Part shown: positions 1 through 10,360 of the stretch, piece after piece
Position numbering within the stretch: position 1 is the first letter of the stretch
How the letters are laid out: every line of letters starts with the position of its first letter
Assembly: GCA_029962745.1 (NCBI GenBank)
Contig: CM057153.1
Coordinates: 35,977,340 to 36,041,339 of the forward strand
Direction: 5' to 3'
DNA length: 64,000 bases
From: Echinometra lucunter
Lineage: Eukaryota > Echinodermata > Echinoidea > Camarodonta > Echinometridae
The notes under the pieces: model-generated
Seen by the model: only the letters and a program-made list of their open reading frames with translations
What the model was told of the DNA's origin: nothing
Databases searched by the model: none
Made by a program: the position numbers and the translations under genes

Positions 1-359
1 GAGTTCGATTTTGAAGTATACAACAAAACAAGTTCTTCCATAGGGTGATCTTGTTTTTCATTTTGAGTTATAATTCAAAGCTGCTTTCATGAATCATAAA
101 TATAGGTGAACAGGTATCATTATTGAGGTGTTATATTTAAGAAAAAAATGTCTTATCTCTTTATGCTATGATAATGTGTGTAAATGTAATCATTATTACT
201 GTGTAACAACATAGTACATCATAGGGACTAATAAAATGAGGTCCTTTATTCATTTGCAGAAAACTGAATTCTTCTAGGTTTAGGTTTTGTTTTTGTTTTT
301 CATTTTATTATTTTTGGTTTGTGTAGTATGCCATGAAAGTCTTGCACGTGAAATTTTAA
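1..359. other. AT-rich sequence, no feature recognised
   Basis: Plain AT-rich DNA with short T and A runs. No reading frame, splice pattern, RNA gene or clear repeat structure was seen. The end near 285-305 is a short G/T-rich simple stretch leading into the minisatellite. Confidence 0.5.
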
Positions 360-1730
360 AATATGGATGAGAAAAGAAGGGAGAGATGAATAATAGGTAA
401 TAAAGGTGAGAGAGGGAGGGAGAGGGAGAGGAGAGAAGGGGACAGGGAGAAAGAAACACACAAAAGGAGAAGCAGACAGAGAGAGAGGAGGGGCGAGGAG
501 AGATGAGGTAAAGATGGGGCATGCAGGGAGAGAGAAACACAAATGAACAAGGAGGAAACTGAGAGAGAGAGAGGAGGAGAGATGAGGTAAAGACAGGGTA
601 GGGAGAGAGACCCATTATGGACAAGGAGGAGAAAACAGACAGAGAGAGAGGGGCAAGGAGAGATGAGGTAAAGATGGGGCATGCAGGGAGAGAGAAACAC
701 ACAAATGAACAAGGAGGAGAAAACAGAGAGAGGGGGCGAGAAGAGATGAGGTAAAGATGGGGCATGCAGGGAGAGAGAAACACACAAATGAACAAGGAGG
801 AAAAGACAGAGAGGGGGGCGAGGAGAGATGAGGTAAAGATGGGGCATGCAGGGAGAGAGAAACACACAAATGAACAAGGAGGAAAAGACAGAGAGGGGGG
901 CGAGGAGAGATGAGGTAAGGACTGGCAGGGAGAGAGAAACACACCCAAATGGAGAAAGGAGGAGGAGAAGACAGGGGGAGGAGAGATGAAGACAGGACAG
1001 GGAGAGAGAAACACACGCAAATGGAGAAACGAGAAGAAGAGAGAGGGAAAGATGAGGTAAAGGCAGGGCAGAGAGAGAGAAACACCAATTGTAAAAGAGG
1101 AGAAGACAGGGAGCAGGAGAGATGGGGTAAAGCGGGGGCAGAGAAAAAGAAACACATAAATTGACAGGGAGGGGAAGACAGAGAGAGGGGGCGAGGAGAG
1201 ATGAGGTAAAGACGGGGCAGGGAATTTGTTTGTTTTTATTTCCATATCAACATAAAAAAGCAACAATAAATAAATGACAATCAATGAAAATTTGTGATGA
1301 TGGAGGATAGCCAATTTCAGCAGCATTTACAAAATGCAACTGTTCTTCCATGGGGTCCTAAGGAGAGAGAAACACACAAGAAGACAGAGAGGGGGGGGGG
1401 CGAGGAGAGATAAAGACGGGGCAGGGAGAGGGAAACACACAAACAGACAAGGAGGAGAAGGTAGAGAGAGGAGGGGCGAAGAAAGATGAGGTAAAGACGG
1501 GGCAGGGAGAGAGAAACACAAACAGACAAGGAGGAGCCGACAAAGAGAGAGGGGAGCTAGGAGAGATGAGGAAAGGACTGGCAGGGAGAGATAAAAACAT
1601 ATACAAATGGACAAGGAGGAGAAGACGAAGAGGGGGTGAGGAGAGATGAGGTAAAGACAGGCAGGGAGAGACAAACAAACAAATGGGCAAGGACATGAAG
1701 GAGGACATGAAGGAGGAGAAGACAGAGAGC
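360..1730. repeat. GA-rich (purine-strand) minisatellite, unit about 79-83 bp
   Basis: The core word AGATGAGGTAAAG recurs at about 501, 580, 661, 744, 826 and 908, giving a period of 79-83 bp. More diverged units continue to about 1730. Each unit carries GGGGCATGCAGGGAGAGAG, an ACACACAAATGAACAAGGAGG block and a (GA)n/G-rich stretch. The plus strand is almost all purine, so the long minus-strand reading frames of Ser/Leu/Pro/Phe composition are artefacts of the repeat. An unrelated insert splits one unit at 1224-1361. Mirror-symmetric purine tracts of this kind can form triplex DNA, but that is inference. Confidence 0.9.
1224..1361 (-). mobile_element. Short insertion in the minisatellite, resembling a retroelement 3' end
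   Basis: A unit stops after GGGGCAGGGA at 1223 and resumes with GGAGAGAGAAACAC at 1362, so about 138 bp of non-GA sequence was inserted cleanly into one unit. Read on the minus strand, the insert ends in an A-rich tail (ATGGAAATAAAAACAAAC), as a 5'-truncated LINE copy would. A possible 3-bp direct repeat (GGA) flanks it, but this is weak in purine-rich DNA. The family is not identified. Confidence 0.4.
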
Positions 1731-1895
1731 CCCCTCACCCCCTCACCCCCTCACCCCCTCTCCGTCTTCTCCTTCTTGTCCATTTGCGTATGTTTCTATC
1801 TCTTCCTGCCAGTCCTTACCTCATCTCTCCTCGCCCCCCCCCCCCTCCTCTCTCTCTCTCTCTCTCTCTCTGTCTGTCTTCCCCTTGTTCATTTG
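1731..1895. repeat. Same minisatellite in inverted orientation (pyrimidine strand)
   Basis: The reverse complement of about 1745-1840 matches the unit at about 1557-1640, including the CTGGCAGGGAGAGATA block and the CAAATGGACAAG block. The array therefore switches strand near 1735. The junction carries CCCCTCA repeated four times (1732-1759), followed by a C run and (CT)n. Confidence 0.8.
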
Positions 1896-3152
1896 CGTGT
1901 TTTTGTGGATTTCTCTTTTCCAGTATCATTTTTTTCTTTTAATACACTATGCCAAGCAGACATTTAATTTGTTTTGATGTTGAATAAGAGGGGGGGGGGG
2001 GAATGTTGTATGTTAATTTACGATATTTCTGTTTTAAAAAAAAAAAAAATTTGTGTCTTGTGTTACATTGGAAAGGAGCTCGAGAGATTAGATAAAGACG
2101 GAGCAGAGAGAAACATATTATGGGCAAGGAGGAGAAGACAGAGGGGACGAGGAGAGGTACCAGAATGTATGAAGAAACAATTTATCTCTTTGAAAGTGAC
2201 AGTTTGTCCCTCTCGAGCTAAGTGAGAAACAGGGAAATTCGATAGATGCGCGCAAGAGGGGGGTCATCCCGTCATCCCCAACATCAGCCCACACCCTTGA
2301 AAATGTGCTAGTGTAGGAAAGTGATATCCAATTGAATACAGCATTGTCTTCAGAAGGATATGTTTCCAAATTAACTGACACATAGAAAATAAGAAATTAC
2401 TGGGTCTCAAAAAATCTCTTGACATATCATTCGCTATCGTATAATGTGGAGTTACAAATTAACTTCTTTTTTCTTTTTTTTTTAAATTCATACGTTTTGT
2501 CGAATAAAGTTAATACACATACTGCCACTCGGCTGCCACTACCAATTGATGTTAATTTTTTTTTTGGGGGGGGGGAGATAGAGAGGGGGGAAAATGTACC
2601 CATTATAGAGGTCTGAGTAGGATACTAAAAGAACTCAGTGGGAATCTTGTAAACTCCTGACAATGGGGTAGACTTCTCTTAAGCCTCAAAACTAGAGTCA
2701 AGACCATCAAAGCCCTGCGGTATTCAAGGGTCTTTGCTTGCAGACTACCCCTAACCGCCGCAATACCGAGAAGTAATTTGCATGATAAATGCCATGCATA
2801 TTCTCCGAAAAGCCCTTTCTCGGAAACGCCAGCTACGGCTGCTCTCAGTTGGTTGTTGTTGCCGATATTATTTTGGCCTGAAAAGGTGAGAATTTCAATA
2901 TTATTTCGGGGATATATTACGGCGTTAATGATTTAATGTTGAAAATAGTTTAAGTAAAGTGTCAGAGATCATTCATTGTCTTATGATGAGAAGATATTTC
3001 AATTTAAAGCATTTATCGGACTCTCCCTTGCCTTGAACTTTGAAGTTGAAGAGTTTCTGGGCAAGACGTGTCCACTTCAAGCGCACGCTCCCGGATCTGA
3101 TATCCGGATGCGGCTCATTCGCATTTATATTCGACGTTGTCGACGTTGGGAT
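1896..3152. other. Mixed unique sequence with one decayed minisatellite unit and an octamer motif
   Basis: A degenerate purine-oriented unit lies at about 2090-2165. G runs occur at about 1991-2001 and 2565-2575. The octamer ATTTGCAT is at 2776-2783, in a slightly GC-richer stretch (2700-2900) that ends in a donor-like AAAAGGTGAGAA near 2880. No TATA box, coding frame or matching acceptor supports a gene here, so the octamer may be chance. A small inverted pair (GGGGTAGAC and CTACCCC) spans about 2665-2750. Confidence 0.35.
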
Positions 3153-3570
3153 TTAACCCATAGAAGTACAGTGTCACCATTAGGAGACACTTTTGCAGTA
3201 TCTGTCGGTCCAGAATGTTGGGCAGTACATATCATACATGAGCAGAAAAAGAAAAATGCACTGACAAATTTGAGCCCATTCCCATCGCTGTATGGTGTAG
3301 CATTCTCGAATAAGAGCAGCTTAAGTGTAACTAATCATTAAACTCTTTAAGTTGGCATTGCAGTGAATAATATATAATCACTAATTCTGTGTTGAAATTG
3401 GCCATTTAAGATTCAATTTTACAATTACATTTCATTTTGGTTTATGTTATATCCATATTTATTTTTTTCAAGCTATGTAAACGTGGAAAAAAAATAATTC
3501 GTATTGCCAATTTGAGGAACGAAGATGATTAATTCTGACCTTAAGAAAGCTCTGTACTGCTATGGGTTAA
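3153..3570. mobile_element. TTAA-flanked inverted-repeat element (MITE), 418 bp
   Basis: The left end TTAACCCATAGAAGTACAG and the reverse complement of the right end TTAACCCATAGCAGTACAG match at 18 of 19 bases. Both ends begin with TTAA, the target used by piggyBac and Kolobok class transposons. No transposase frame is present, so the element is non-autonomous. The 121-codon frame at 2976-3341 runs across its left end and is therefore unlikely to be a gene. Confidence 0.7.
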
Positions 3571-3638
3571 CTGCTTTAAGTTACTTCTTTGGTAGGTCTA
3601 TGACAATCTATGTAGCTTAAAGTTAGAGGTCTATTTTG

Positions 3639-3937
3639 TATGGTGGCCCTGAAGTATGCTCGACAACAGGTCATGTGCGACATGAATTTTGCCATTTTGC
3701 ATCCCAGGTCCTGAATTTCGCGCTGTGGGTCCTGAACTTCGCCTCCCAGCCCCAGGTCGTGAAATTCATGACCCGTGGCGCGAAATTCACGACCTGTGAT
3801 GTGAAATTCATCATCCTCGGCATGAACTTTGCATCCCAGTCGTGAAATTCACGACCCACGATGTGAAATTCACGACCTGGGTTGCGAAATTCACGTCGCA
3901 CGTGACCTGTTGTCGAGCGTACTTCAGGGCCACCATA
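3639..3937. mobile_element. Foldback element with 54-bp inverted ends and a GTGAAATTCAC palindrome array
   Basis: The ends begin TATGGTGGCCCTGAAGTA and match over 54 bp with four differences, all C/T transitions. The interior is a loose tandem array of about six copies of the near-palindrome GTGAAATTCAC, separated by GACC-type spacers. The 6-bp word ATTTTG flanks it at 3633-3638 and 3938-3943, fitting a target duplication. Open frames on both strands here come from the palindromic units. Confidence 0.75.
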
Positions 3938-3943
3938 ATTTTG

Positions 3944-4107
3944 AGGCGCTAATGCACTTTTGTATCCAAGCCTGATGAAATAAAGCACACAGTCGCACAC
4001 ACCACCGTAGTGTGCATGCACCATGCCACCACTGCACAGCAGCGCTTTAGGGTCTATTCCTTCAGTCATCGGACATGGATGGTCGATACGAAAGTGCATT
4101 AGCGCCT
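3944..4107. mobile_element. Adjacent inverted-repeat element, 164 bp
   Basis: The ends AGGCGCTAATGCACTTTTGT and the inverse of GAAAGTGCATTAGCGCCT pair over 22 bp with one mismatch. It is flanked by ATTTTG at 3938-3943 (shared with the previous element) and at 4108-4113. No coding capacity. Family not recognised. Confidence 0.65.
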
Positions 4108-4113
4108 ATTTTG

Positions 4114-4582
4114 ATGAATAACTGATGTTGAACTTGATAAGACCTAAGTTTGACTTGGTTTCAGCTCGATAGTACTCCATAGCTGTAGGATGGGGTGGGG
4201 TGGGGCACCTGTACATGTAGGCCTAGGTCAAAACGGCGTTTTGAATAGTGAAACTGGACCTAATTGCCGACGCAAACGCGACATGACTTACATGTAGGCC
4301 TAGATCGCCTATAATAGAGAAAAGCTTTGATTTTACTTACCAGCAATGTACCTGAGGCTCTCAATTTTCCCCTTTCTGCATCATATCTGTTGAATGAACT
4401 GAAAATGGTGAATTTTAAGAAGAAAACCGACGCTTATCAGACTCGTAGGTCGACAGCATTCCGTCGAGTAACCAATACTATACTATAGAAAAGCATGCTA
4501 CATAGTTTCGGTACAGAATTGTCACTTTTGTGGGACGAGGTCAATTCATTGACCGTGTACACAGGATGAGTGGGGTTGGGGT
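4114..4582. other. No feature recognised
   Basis: Ordinary AT-rich sequence. It includes TGTAGGCCTAGG-type words at about 4216 and 4290 and a GGGGTGGGGTGGGG stretch at about 4193. No supported gene or repeat boundary. Confidence 0.4.
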
Positions 4583-5373
4583 AGCCTGGTGGCTCCTGGA
4601 GAGTAAAAAAAAAAAATATCGCTATCGCTATTACTCTCCATGGAGCCTGGCATTTTATCCTATCTCGCTAACATAGTAGCTATTTGGCCACTTCAAAACA
4701 TCCCTAGAAAATCACTTTTGTAGGTGGCGACGTTACTGAGGAGCTTGTAACTATAGGGTCTAAATAATTCTCATTTACCATCTTCTGCAGTGCTGATTAC
4801 CAAAATATTTTAGCATTAAACGTTAGACCTAGAATTTTCAGAAAAATACCAGAGCCGGTAAAAACTCTCCGGTGTCGATGTTTACATCGGTTCCTTTTCT
4901 TATGCAGATCGAATATGGCGACTACATGTATCTGGCGCATACGCTTCGGTTCGCACGTAGATGCGATCTATCTTGCAGACGTTTTTACGAAATTTCCCAT
5001 GCGGATTCACCGGAAATTTTGTAAAAATGTCCGCAAGATCGATTGCATCTACGTGCGAACTGATGCGCATGCACCAGATAGTCGCCATATTCGATCTGCA
5101 TAAGAAAAGGAGCCGATGAAAACATCAACATGGAGAGTTTTTACCAGCTCTGGTAAGTAAATTTTCTGAAAATTCTAGGTCTAAATGCTAAAATATTTTG
5201 GTAATCAGCACTGCAGAAGATTGTAAATGAGAATTATCTATAGTTACAAGCTCCTCGGTAGCATCGGCACTTGCAAAAGTGATTTTCTAGGGATGTTTTG
5301 AAGTGGCCAAATGGCTACTATGTTAGCGAGATAGGATAAAATGCCAAGCTCCGTGGAGAGTAATAGCGTAAGC

Positions 5374-5415
<42 letters not shown>

Positions 5416-5434
5416 CTCCAGGAGCCTCCAGGCT
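4583..5434. mobile_element. 852-bp near-complete palindrome (foldback transposon or MITE)
   Basis: The outer ends AGCCTGGTGGCTCCTGGAGA and the inverse of TCTCCAGGAGCCTCCAGGCT pair, followed by A/T tracts (35 T at 5378-5412). The arms, about 410 bp each, then pair almost throughout. Internal landmarks are TTTTATCCTATCTCGCTAAC, CACTTTTG, CAGTGCTGATTACCAAAA and GATCGAATATGGCGACTA. The unpaired centre is only about 14 bases, near 5006. The two ~62-codon frames on opposite strands (4900-5103) are mirror images of each other across this centre and are not genes. Confidence 0.8.
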
Positions 5435-6149
5435 AGGTGGGGGCCTGCAATACACTTAATCAAGTGTGAATGTGATGTTCTAACTTACAGTGTAGCCATG
5501 ACTTAACCAAGGAGTTACCAGCACTGGTAACTCCGACCTTGATTCAATGTTGGATCTGTATGAAATTCTATTTTTGTGAAAATTGACCTCAAGAATGTTA
5601 AATGAAACTTAAAGGGTTTCAAGATTTTCGACAACAAATGAATTGGGAAAATTAATTGGGGAAAGACTTCCTTTTGCAACAGTTTACGTTCCCTAGATCC
5701 AGGCCTAACTTAGACATTACGTTAGACCAACCCTTGCTGCCCCTGCAGCCCGAACTTGTACTGTACTGTAGCGTTGGCCACCTCGTGGCAGCCTTCCCTG
5801 GGCTACTGTAACCCTAACCATCACACTTTAACTTCGTTAAGCAACGTAGACTACATGTACACGTATGGCAAGGTGACCTAATTTCCTGCATGTCCGTACT
5901 TCGTTCACAGGGTCATATCTCAAAAACTAGAAAAGATTGTGAAAATCTGATAGCACCAACGGAAAGAGTATCCTGAAATTACCCAAGTACCTAGGCCTAC
6001 CAACTTTTCTTTGAAATTGGGAAGGAATTGTTAAATTATGAATGAAAAATCTGCAAATTTTGCAGCAATTTGCGTCCATTCCGAAAAAATTTGAACCTTC
6101 CGACAAGGGTCTAGAATTCCTAATTTGGAGAGATAATGTCATCAAAATT
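5435..6149. other. No gene recognised; small hairpin at 5512-5534
   Basis: GGAGTTACC and GGTAACTCC, separated by AGCACT, make a short perfect hairpin near 5512-5534. It looks like neither a terminator nor a known RNA. The rest is AT-rich with no supported gene. Confidence 0.35.
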
Positions 6150-6371
6150 GTAAGTTTCATTTCATTTCATTTATTGATTCTCCACATTAAAAATCAGAAA
6201 ATTATACAAAGTAATACAAAGCAAAGCACAGATTTGGACACATAAAACAAAAGAGAACAAGAAGAATCTATATCGATATATACAAAAATTACAAGAAAAG
6301 GAAAAATAGAACATGATGTGGACAGGGCTAGAAAAAGCAGAGCTTGTCTAGTCTAGCCCCGTTGATAATTA
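6150..6371 (-). mobile_element. 5'-truncated non-LTR retrotransposon (LINE) tail
   Basis: On the minus strand the copy runs from about 6371 to a tail of repeated ATGAA units (AATGAAATGAAATGAAA, about 6150-6168). A short repeated tail with no inverted ends and no reading frame is the signature of a truncated LINE copy. The exact family (CR1, L2 or other) cannot be told by eye. Confidence 0.5.
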
Positions 6372-7939
6372 AGGGGGAAGTCCACCATGAGAATATGTGT
6401 GGTCGAGTAAAGGGCAGAGGGAAAAGAGGGACGGTAGTGGGGAGAAAAAAAAAATCATCCCATCGAAAAAACCCCTGCAACCAATTACGGACAAGTAAAG
6501 TGTGATATCAAATGATTCTTTGAAATTTTGCCTTGTTAATGATAATGATTCAATTATCTTACCTTTGATAGATCTCTATTTTGTATAAATCATGTGTAAA
6601 CTGGCGTGCGCGAAGTTAGGTCTCGTTATTTTTGTAAACCTCTTCCAGTTCCAGTGCACTGCGATATGACATCGAATTTTGCAATCGCATATCTCAGGAA
6701 TTCTTCGTAAATAAGCCTTCTTCTTGCGCCCATTTGTAGTCTAAAACTACTTTCTCTTTGGTGCCAATTTATCAAAATAGTTTTTGGTAAAATTGAAGAA
6801 ATTATGGATTGAATATTGCGTTCTTTAGAAAATTAAGATATGCGCGTAGTATGGACACCCCATTATACAACCCTGTACACACCCCTTTTCACAAAAGGAA
6901 GTCTTGCCATGAAGATTGAAGTGCAGCGGGAGACCAGAGCTGGGGTTTTAGTCTTCACTTTATTTCTTTTTCTAACAAGTCAATTTTAGTGAAAAGAGAG
7001 GATACAGAAAAGCAGTTTGAAAAAAAAAATCAAAATCAGTAACAAAATGAGAAAATCATGAACATGATGAAAGTTTTAAAAGTCTTTGATAATGTTCTCT
7101 GGCGATCCTTAAAATGGCAGGGTTTTGTTGACAACTCTCTTTTGTAGAATTCATTGACAAATGTGACAGTTTTTTTTTTGTTAAGTGTCTCGAGTTCCAG
7201 ATTTTTAATGTTAAAACGTTAACAAAACAAGTACATGTACATTAAAAGTCAGACATTTGACTCAAGCACTGACCACATTAGGCGTGACACTCCCGCATTC
7301 GGGGCTCTTGCTCATCCCCAAAAATCTCTTTCTCACGCCTACATCACAGCCTTTCCCAATATATATATATATATTATACACAACGCCTGCCGATCTCATG
7401 GTTCCCTGCCTAAAATCTCACGCATTGCTGGTCTTTGACCTTGGCGTCTCTGTTGGTGATAGAAACTAACTATGTAATTACCACCAGCTGATGTTATCTT
7501 GATTATATTCTAACTATAAAGTTAGAGTTGCTATTTTTCATCTTTTTATTTAAAAAAAAAAATTTTTTTTAGCAATGTGTACTGTGTAAACTATGACCAA
7601 ATGTCGTAGACAGGCGACAGTGTAAGTGAGATCTACGCAGTGTAAGATCAAGGAGTTACCTAGATCTACGCTTTTGATGTCATCACAGAATTTTAAAAGA
7701 AGTAGATTTCGGTCCAAACAGCATAAAAATTACTTTTGATCAAGGCGATAGAGAGGCACCTGAAGGAATGATATGGAGATAAGATGTTCTATCATCTTAC
7801 AATATATAAAAGGTAAATAGATCTGCTCTGCGAGAACTTGTATTGTGTTTTAACACATCTACATGTACGATGTAGAGATAGACTACGTCCCTCCATATAT
7901 TTTGAACTAACACTCAGTGAATGCACACACGACACTACT
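6372..7939. other. AT-rich sequence; possible single MITE end at 6368
   Basis: TTAAGGGGGAAGTCCACC at about 6368 resembles the end of the TTAA element at 10700-11192, but no partner end was found. A short (TA)n stretch lies at about 7361-7376 and an A/T block at about 7551-7571. No exon or RNA gene supported. Confidence 0.35.
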
Positions 7940-7946
7940 AGTTATT

Positions 7947-8649
7947 CCCCCGGGGGGTGGGGGGGCGGCGGCACTCATATTTTTTTGGGATGTGGGTGTG
8001 TCTCTGCCAGTCTCAAAACGGGGCTAAGGAGCTAAATGGCTAATTGAGGAAACCCATTTTTGAGGGTCTAGGGAGCTAAAGAGCTCATGGGCAGAGCTAA
8101 TTTGGAGGTTCTAAGGAGCTGAAATTAATTGGCAAATCCCATTTTGGAGGGTCTAGGGAGCTAAAAAGTTCATGGTCAGAGCCAATTTGGAGTGTCTAAG
8201 GAGCTAATATTCATTTGCAAAGCCGACTGAGCTGAGTCACCGGTCGCAGAGTACGTCCTCATATGGTTTTTAACCCTGTAGTCGCGTGCAGATTGAGCGT
8301 GCAAACTACTTGGTTTGTATATATTGCCATTGACTCGCGAGGCAGGCATGGATATATGGCAGACAACAGGCTATCGCTAGCCCAGATCGATATGCGTGGG
8401 TCCGGGCCCGAGTCGGGTCTTCCAAAGTTTCGGTGGCTGAGCTGAGCTTGCTGCTACGCCCCGCTAGGAGGCTACAGAGCGAGCGTTCCCAGGCAGTGGG
8501 CTGTGCGCATTGTTTTCGCATATCTAGGGAGCGAGTCGGAAGCGAATCAATGTGCGGTTAGTTAAAATCGCATATCGTGAAATGGGGGTGGTCACAGTGG
8601 CACATACCTGTGTGACATTATGTGTGAGTGCCCCCCCCCCCCCCCCAGG
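7947..8649. mobile_element. 703-bp element with G-rich inverted ends and 7-bp target duplication
   Basis: AGTTATT is repeated exactly at 7940-7946 and 8650-8656. The ends are CCCCCGGGGGG...GGCACTCA on the left and the inverse TGAGTGCCCCC...CCAGG on the right. The body contains a tandem repeat (8025-8226) and a GC-richer segment (8230-8560) without a credible reading frame. A related right end lies at 23035-23116. A 7-bp duplication does not point to one superfamily with certainty. Confidence 0.75.
8025..8226. repeat. Tandem repeat, unit 85-87 bp, about 2.3 copies
   Basis: Units start with TAAGGAGCT at 8025, 8112 and 8197. They share TTTTGGAGGGTCTAGGGAGC and GAGCTAATTTGGAG blocks. The repeat lies inside the 703-bp element and is probably part of that family's structure. 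Confidence 0.75.
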
Positions 8650-8956
8650 AGTTATTCATGGCAACAAGTCATCAAAAATGCAAGACTGCAAAAGAAAATT
8701 GAAATCTCATCCATAGGTTGCCTGGGAAATTCCCTTTCCTTACGGTTACCAGCAAATCCATAAAGTCAGGAAACCCGGCATTTCCTGAATTGAATTTTGC
8801 CTTCATTGACAACTTTATGCTAAAAGCTGAAACTGTGCTGACTACACGTATGTTTTGCCCTCTCTTTGCGGTGAAAGGAAATCCTCCTGCAACCACATGT
8901 ACAATGTAGAATAGGGCCCATATGGAACCCAGGTCTGACTTGGGATCCCTGCACCA

Positions 8957-9104
8957 GGGCTCCATTTCATAAAACTTGCTATCAATGACAAGTTGCAATA
9001 ATTGTTATAAGCTACTGAAATCCTTGCATCTGATTGGCTGAGAGCAAATTTGCCAAAGAAATGTGGCAGTTGTTACTGATAAAAAGTTTTATGAAACGGG
9101 GCCC
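8957..9104. mobile_element. 148-bp MITE with GGGCTCCATTTCATAAAACTT ends
   Basis: The left end GGGCTCCATTTCATAAAAC and the inverse of the right end (GGGCCCCGTTTCATAAAAC) pair over about 22 bp. Pairing weakens inward. Short, non-coding, no clear target duplication seen. I recall similar ends as common in echinoderm and lancelet genomes, but this was not checked. Confidence 0.65.
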
Positions 9105-9301
9105 TTTGATTGAATGTTTTCCTTTATTTCCTTTATATTCCTTAGCTATTAAAGTTTACCCACAGAATGCAAGGTTCATTGTTGGGGGTTGTTTTTATCT
9201 TCTTTTACACTAGAATTTTTTCCAGCCGATTGGTATTATTAAGTGCTTGGACATACACCACCATTGGAAACCAATCCAATGAGAGAAATCACTCCTGTTG
9301 C

Positions 9302-9778
9302 TTAAAGGTAATAAGCAGTAGTGGGAAAGGTGGCACTTTGAATATTTAACTACTTTGTTAGGTGGAATGAAAATTACTACATGAACTGAGGTAGAATGAC
9401 TGATTTCGAACATAGTTGACGTTTTTTTAAAAAATATTGGTTAAGAAATGGCTAAAATATCAACGGAAGATATGTCGAGTTTTCAGTGCGGTACTGCGCT
9501 GATAATTCACATACGTGTAAACACTGTGTGTGAACCACTATGCGCCTTGAGCCGAGAGCGTCGGGGTAGGTGGTCCATTGCGAGGGTATAAGGTAACGAT
9601 ATACGATATATGATCATTTGAATTGTTTTACTGAAAATCACCGGAAATCGTGAATAGAATGCTAGATTATCTCACTCATGTATCTTTTCATGCAAGCCGA
9701 ACAATATGATTTGATATATATATTGAGCAGTTTCATGCTAACTTTTATTTTGCTACCACTACTGTTTATTACCTTTAA
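9302..9778. mobile_element. TTAA-flanked MITE, 477 bp
   Basis: The left end TTAAAGGTAATAAGCAGTAG and the inverse right end TTAAAGGTAATAAACAGTAG differ at one base over about 23 bp. TTAA is at 9302-9305 and 9775-9778. No coding frame. The 67-codon frames on either side overlap the boundary and are not genes. Confidence 0.75.
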
Positions 9779-10126
9779 AGTTATCCAAACATCTGGAAAC
9801 ATCATTTGTGTACAAATAGTATGTGTATGAAATATTCCTCCCCCCCCCCCCCCTCCCTTCCTCAAAAGAGAACAGCTTTACAAAGCATTCTAGGGCTTAA
9901 CAGTCAAGGAGTTTTGAAGAAAATAAAATGTACACGTAAGTTATGTAACATGAGATCACAACAGTTCAATTCTGAAAACATCCTGATTCATGCACATGGG
10001 TAAGCATATGTTGACTAGTCTACTGTTAATCCCTTTTTGTCTTTTGAGAGTATTTGAGCTTGCAACAAATAGGAGTAAATTACATGTACAGTACATGTAT
10101 ATGCAAAGCTTATATGTTGTATGTAT

Positions 10127-10277
10127 GCGACACTCCTACATGTCAACACGTGTTTAACGTCAACATGTCCCCTAGCTAGCTACATGTAGCTATACTAATC
10201 CACGCTACCTCTCAAATTGTCAGAAAGATAGGGGACATGTTGACATTTGGAGGTGTTTTGACGTTTAGGAGTGTCAC
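10127..10277. mobile_element. 151-bp foldback element
   Basis: GCGACACTCCTACATGTCAA and GTCAACATGTCCCCTA on the left arm pair with the right arm (GGGGACATGTTGAC, TTAGGAGTGTCAC) over about 50 bp, with a loop of about 50 bases. Non-coding. Confidence 0.6.
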
Positions 10278-10360
10278 AAATGTATAATTTAGTGACATGG
10301 ATCCCCTATCATACAAAACAAACTGCTCGTCAGCTCAAAGAGGTTGAAGCACAATACTGT

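Noticed and set aside
360..1730. CRISPR-like array because of regular spacing
   Set aside because: Whole units repeat with no unique spacers, and the DNA is eukaryotic; it is a minisatellite.
280..1738. Several long minus-strand frames (up to 348 codons) over the minisatellite
   Set aside because: All are Ser/Leu/Pro/Phe/Cys translations of a purine-rich repeat with an 80-bp period; more than one frame is open at once, as expected for such DNA.
2776..2783. Octamer ATTTGCAT as a histone or snRNA promoter
   Set aside because: No TATA, proximal element or RNA/coding sequence follows; a single 8-mer is not enough.
3671..4099. 142-codon minus-strand frame with repeated NFTS/EFH peptides
   Set aside because: The peptide repeats come from the GTGAAATTCAC palindrome array and the frame crosses two transposon ends.
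4900..5103. Two 62-codon frames on opposite strands with similar peptides
   Set aside because: They are mirror images produced by the palindrome centre.
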